Below, piece after piece: positions 59,946 through 64,000 of a stretch of 64,000 bases of DNA (position 1 is the first letter of the stretch; each line of letters starts with the position of its first letter). The position numbers were made by a program, and so were the translations under genes. The DNA lies in NCBI GenBank assembly GCA_009843865.1, contig VYCQ01000023.1, positions 1 to 64,000 of the forward strand. The letters run 5' to 3'. This stretch comes from Acidimicrobiia bacterium (GTDB lineage: Bacteria > Actinomycetota > Acidimicrobiia > Acidimicrobiales > Bin134). The notes below the pieces were generated by a model, which saw only the letters and a list, made by a program, of their open reading frames with translations, had not been told where the DNA came from and did no database searches.

Positions 59946-62261
59946 TTAATTAGATCTGAGAGAGAAGCTGTTCACGTAGTTCAGGTCGAGGAGATCGTTG
60001 GCCTGAAGAGCATCTTGAGATAATGACCACAAGTTTGTGCCCGCTATCAACAAACGTTCAATGGGAGGGACATAGGTGGTTTCAATGTCGGTGAACTCGT
60101 TGCTGAGCTCAGATGTGGTGTTTGTTTGGACTAGATGGTGAGAAAACCGACCTATTTCAGTTACACCGGTTTCGCTGATCTGTAATACAACGGCCCCGCT
60201 GAAGCGTTCAGGGGTGTTGGGCTCTTCAGCTTCGTCGGACTCTCGCTCTGGAACAGGGAAGTCATTTGTGTATCGGTAGATTTCTAGAGGTATAGCGACC
60301 CAGCTTGCGGCTAAATCATCTGGAACCCAGTGTAAAAAGGCGCGGTGATCATATTCTGCGATGCTATGCGCATCTTCAAAGATGATTGCATCCACTTCTT
60401 GAGGCCGTGATACATCGCTCACGTCAAATAGCGAAACCTTGGTGCCGTTGGTTCTGCCTTCTTCGTCAGCATCTTGTCCTATGCCTAGCAGCAAACCCTC
60501 GCCTAAGGGGTGTAGGTAGGTAGAAAAGCCGGGAATCTTGAGCTCCCCAGCCACTGACGGGGCTTGTGGGTTGGCCAAGTTCAACACATACAAGGGATCA
60601 ATCTGGCGGAAGGTCACCACATAGCCCACATCGCCCGCAAACCGCACTGAGAAGATGCGTTCGGTCTTGCCCAAACCGCTCACCTTGCCCACCTCAACAA
60701 GGCGTTGATTGTGCTGTTCCAGCACCACTAGTTGGCTTTCTGAGGAGTCGTTATCCCAGGGGTTGAGGGTGGTGGCGACACGGAAGTAGCCGTTGTGGTC
60801 ATCCATGGCAAACTGGTTTACGAGCATTCCGGCTATGGTGCCGGAGGCCTCATAGCCAGCTGGCCCTTCTGCGGACACAGAGAACTTGTGTAGCGTGGTG
60901 CTCCACTCGGTTGGCGTATCGATGTTCATGAAGGAGGGCTCTGCATCTTGGTGAGGTTCAGGTAGAACTGGTGCGCTAGCAGCCAAGTAGAGCGACTCGC
61001 CTGAACCATAAAGGGTGTAGCCATCGGCTAATACGGCGCTGGCATCGCCTTTGCTGAGAGTCTCAGACATGTTGAAGCTAAGCACGGATAACACGTTGAA
61101 ACCGGCGAACTCAGTAGGTGCATGTAGCTGCTCGCATTCAGGCAAAATCCCCGCGCTGACACCGTCGGGGCTTTGCAGCTGATATGCGGGCAACCAAGCG
61201 CTCAGTCCTGCGTTAGCAGCTATTTCTTGGTTGGTGCGCTTGGCGACTTCCTCGGCTGCGGGGCCACTGGGATATACAAATTGCGAGTCAATTTTGTTGC
61301 TAGAAAGCGACATCCATACCAAATCTCCTACAGAACGAGCGCTTAGATAGCGGCCTTCAACATGCAGCTGGGCCATCACCTCCATCGATTCTGGGTTGGA
61401 TATGTCCACTTGCTGCACAACCGCTACGGGGTTGCCTTGGATGATCACATCAGCAGTGCTTAGGTTTTCGCCTTGAATTTGATCTTGGGTCACTGGCAGT
61501 AGCTCGGGTTGATGGTGGTTGGAAAACACGAGGGCACGGTTACCGCTGATGAAAATTTCTTGGTCGTATCCCCAGTCTTCATCGGAGTTCAAAGCTAGGC
61601 TGCCACGGTAGTTGGGTTCTGGCCCAGAAATGTCTATGTAATGAAGGTGGTTTTGGGCAACGGCCAAGATACGGCTGCCGTCGGTTTTGATTATGTCAGG
61701 TTCGTCTACGCCCGCCACCTGCGTATTGGTGGTGGAAAAGCCGCCAGCAGCACTTTGTGTAGAGGTATTTTCAGCAACCCCGATACCAGAGTTATTAAAG
61801 GTGCTGGGCATCGCTGGGCTTGTGTCTGCCATGTCGTCGCTAGCCATAGCAATTTCGGGCAGAAAAGTAGCGGGACTTCTATGTAAGCCATAAGGTCCAA
61901 CTCGGCTTACTGTTTCTTCCCGTAGATGATCTAGAAGCGTGCTGCAATCGGCGAAGCTGCGTAGTGCTGAGAGCAACGCTATGTTGGTTAATGGGACTGA
62001 GTTGGTGATCTCGTCGCCTTCGCTGACGTTGTTGGATGTGCTGGGGTTGGTGTTGTTGCTAGATGTGTTGGTGGCAGGGTTAGTGGGGTCTTTTAGGGTT
62101 GCGGTGTCTCCCGGTTCAGTGGTTGTGTTGCCGGTGGTATTACCGTTGAGATCATTACCATCAGCAGGACAAGCTGTGGCCAGCAACGTCCCGCAAAGCA
62201 AGAGAGCGCAGATTCTTTTTGTGCTTGCAAAGGTGCTTTTGAAGCTCAGCAATCTGCTCAT
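59946..62261 (-). CDS. Secreted lipoprotein with C-terminal beta-propeller domain (Beta_propel family-like)
   Basis: Lipobox LLATAC after a signal peptide; QVAGVDEPDIIKTDGSRILAVAQNHLHYIDIS signature; start ATG 62261. Confidence 0.88.
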   Translation of the reverse strand: MSRLLSFKSTFASTKRICALLLCGTLLATACPADGNDLNGNTTGNTTTEPGDTATLKDPTNPATNTSSNNTNPSTSNNVSEGDEITNSVPLTNIALLSALRSFADCSTLLDHLREETVSRVGPYGLHRSPATFLPEIAMASDDMADTSPAMPSTFNNSGIGVAENTSTQSAAGGFSTTNTQVAGVDEPDIIKTDGSRILAVAQNHLHYIDISGPEPNYRGSLALNSDEDWGYDQEIFISGNRALVFSNHHQPELLPVTQDQIQGENLSTADVIIQGNPVAVVQQVDISNPESMEVMAQLHVEGRYLSARSVGDLVWMSLSSNKIDSQFVYPSGPAAEEVAKRTNQEIAANAGLSAWLPAYQLQSPDGVSAGILPECEQLHAPTEFAGFNVLSVLSFNMSETLSKGDASAVLADGYTLYGSGESLYLAASAPVLPEPHQDAEPSFMNIDTPTEWSTTLHKFSVSAEGPAGYEASGTIAGMLVNQFAMDDHNGYFRVATTLNPWDNDSSESQLVVLEQHNQRLVEVGKVSGLGKTERIFSVRFAGDVGYVVTFRQIDPLYVLNLANPQAPSVAGELKIPGFSTYLHPLGEGLLLGIGQDADEEGRTNGTKVSLFDVSDVSRPQEVDAIIFEDAHSIAEYDHRAFLHWVPDDLAASWVAIPLEIYRYTNDFPVPERESDEAEEPNTPERFSGAVVLQISETGVTEIGRFSHHLVQTNTTSELSNEFTDIETTYVPPIERLLIAGTNLWSLSQDALQANDLLDLNYVNSFSLRSN

Positions 62262-62305
62262 GTGTTTGTCTTTTCTGAAAGAGTTTCCTGCTTGTGCGAT
62301 TGAGG

Positions 62306-62899
62306 TTAAATCACTGAAGGCAGCCAAGCGGCTCGGGTGGCCTCAAAGTTGTCAATAGCGGGTGTATGTGCCAGGGTGAGGCTGATATCGTCTAGCCCTT
62401 CAAGCAAGCGTTTTTGCACTGAGCGGTCTAACGGGAAAATCGTGCTCACCTTGATAGCAGGCACAGCTAAGGTACACCGTTCTACATTTATGGTGATCTC
62501 AATCGCAGGGTTGTTGGCTAATGTATCCCACAACTGGTTGACGGTTGCGAGGTCTACTTGCACTGGTATGAGGCCGTTCTTAGCAGCGTTGTTGTGGAAG
62601 ATATCCCCAAAGCGTGGTGAGATGACTGCTTCAAACCCATATTGTTGGATGGCCCAAACTGCGTGCTCGCGTGAAGATCCGGTGCCAAAGTTTGGGCCAG
62701 CCACGAGGATCCGAGCTTCACTGTAACGGGGGTCGTTCAGCACAAAGTCGGGATCTTCTCGCCATTCTGAAAACAGACCCCGCTCAAAACCAGTGCGTTC
62801 TACTCTTTTTAGCCAGTCGCTGGGGATTATTTGGTCGGTATCCACGTCGCTGCGGTTCAACGGTAGACCTTTGCCTGTGATGATTTGAACTGGTTTCAT
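62306..62899 (-). CDS. leuD: 3-isopropylmalate dehydratase small subunit
   Basis: GKGLPLNRSDVDTDQIIPSDWLKRVERTGFERGLFSEWR, GPNFGTGSSREHAVWAIQQYGFEAVISPRFGDIFHNNAAKNGL. Confidence 0.97.
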   Translation of the reverse strand: MKPVQIITGKGLPLNRSDVDTDQIIPSDWLKRVERTGFERGLFSEWREDPDFVLNDPRYSEARILVAGPNFGTGSSREHAVWAIQQYGFEAVISPRFGDIFHNNAAKNGLIPVQVDLATVNQLWDTLANNPAIEITINVERCTLAVPAIKVSTIFPLDRSVQKRLLEGLDDISLTLAHTPAIDNFEATRAAWLPSVI

Positions 62900-64000
62900 T
62901 ACAGATCTCCTGGAGTAGCAAAAGTACCTGCCACCGCAGTAGCCGCAGCTACCGCAGGCGATACTAAGTGGGTGCGCCCGCCTTTGCCTTGGCGACCTTC
63001 AAAGTTGCGGTTAGAAGTACTAGCGCAGCGTTCCTGAGGGGCAAGTTTGTCGGGGTTCATGGCTAAGCACATCGAACAGCCTGGTTCACGCCAATCAAAC
63101 CCGGCAGACCGAAACACTTTATGGAGTCCTTCAGCTTCAGCTTGAACTTTTACCGCTGCCGAACCTGGCACCACCAAGGCCCGCATTCCCGCGCGTACCT
63201 TATGTCCTTGCACGATTTCGGCTGCCAAACGCAGATCTTCAATACGGCTGTTGGTACACGAACCGATGAACACCGTGTTTACCGAGATGTTCTTGAGTGG
63301 GGTGCCCGGTTCCAGTCCCATGTAGTCCAGTGCTCGCGCAGCGGCTTCTTGTTTGCTGGGCTCAGCAAAGCTTGCGGGGTTGGGAACAGCACCATCTATA
63401 GGGGTTACTTGTGAGGGGTTGGTACCCCAAGAAATGTGGGGCACTAGCTTAGACCCGTTGATTATGATTTCGGTGTCAAACACAGCATCGGAGTCGCTGA
63501 ACAAGTTAGCCCAATCTGCTAGGGCGGCCTCCCAGTTGTCGCCGCTAGGGGCATAGGGGCGGCCTTGCAGGTATTCAAAGGTGGTGCTATCGGGTGCGAT
63601 CAGCCCTGCTTTGGCTCCCGCCTCAATAGACATGTTGCACACTGTCATCCGGCCCTCCATGGATAACGAGCGAATCACCGGGCCGCGGTATTCAATAATT
63701 GAGCCAATGCCACCGCCAGTGCCTATATGCCCGATGATGGACAAGATCACATCTTTGGCAGTGCATGTTACCGGCAGAGTGCCCTCTACCGTTACCGACA
63801 TGGTGCTTGGGCGTTGTTGGGGCAGGGTTTGGGTGCCTAGCACATGTTCCACCTCGCTTGTGCCTATGCCAAAGGCCAAAGCCCCAAAAGCTCCGTGTGT
63901 AGAGGTGTGGCTATCGCCGCACACGATGGTCATGCCTGGTTGGGTGAGCCCCATTTCGGGCCCTATGACATGCACGATGCCTTGGTTGGCACTGCCCATC
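62899..64000 (-). CDS. leuC: 3-isopropylmalate dehydratase large subunit (5' end beyond window)
   Basis: [73 protein letters not shown]; truncated at the window edge. Confidence 0.97.
   Translation of the reverse strand, partial: MGSANQGIVHVIGPEMGLTQPGMTIVCGDSHTSTHGAFGALAFGIGTSEVEHVLGTQTLPQQRPSTMSVTVEGTLPVTCTAKDVILSIIGHIGTGGGIGSIIEYRGPVIRSLSMEGRMTVCNMSIEAGAKAGLIAPDSTTFEYLQGRPYAPSGDNWEAALADWANLFSDSDAVFDTEIIINGSKLVPHISWGTNPSQVTPIDGAVPNPASFAEPSKQEAAARALDYMGLEPGTPLKNISVNTVFIGSCTNSRIEDLRLAAEIVQGHKVRAGMRALVVPGSAAVKVQAEAEGLHKVFRSAGFDWREPGCSMCLAMNPDKLAPQERCASTSNRNFEGRQGKGGRTHLVSPAVAAATAVAGTFATPGDL

Overview
This 64 kb window looks like a chromosomal contig from a deep-branching actinobacterium. I infer an Acidimicrobiia-like host from gene content (mIHF, F420 genes, mycobacterial-type SerC, actinobacterial aro/pyr order), but no rRNA is present to confirm it. 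It opens with a 49-nt poly-C tract that is probably a contig-end sequencing artefact. Most of the window is dense housekeeping: sufC-sufS-sufU, aspS, alaS, ruvX-mltG-aroE-prepilin peptidase-aroK-aroB-aroQ-pepP-efp-nusB, pyrR-pyrB-pyrC-carA-carB-pyrD-pyrF-mihF, gmk, F420 genes cofD/cofE, a GDP-deoxymannose/glycosyltransferase cluster, a complete System I cytochrome c maturation operon (ccmABCDEFGHI), serC/aspC, an S9 peptidase, serA, leuA, a beta-propeller lipoprotein, leuD and partial leuC. Three restriction-modification loci interrupt this background: (1) a BglII/BamHI-like endonuclease convergent with an HTH-MT-A70 methyltransferase fusion that has a perfect 7-bp inverted repeat just upstream of its start; (2) a frameshifted, truncated D12-class adenine methylase remnant between pepP and efp; (3) an SPPY-type DNA methyltransferase overlapping a PD-(D/E)XK-like nuclease downstream of ccmI. 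I also found a PyrR-binding hairpin with an adjacent terminator-like hairpin, several operator-like inverted repeats, and a 15-codon mini-ORF with a strong Shine-Dalgarno sequence. I saw no tRNA, rRNA, CRISPR array, transposase or integrase. No searches or folding programs were run; all family calls come from motif recognition in the supplied translations.
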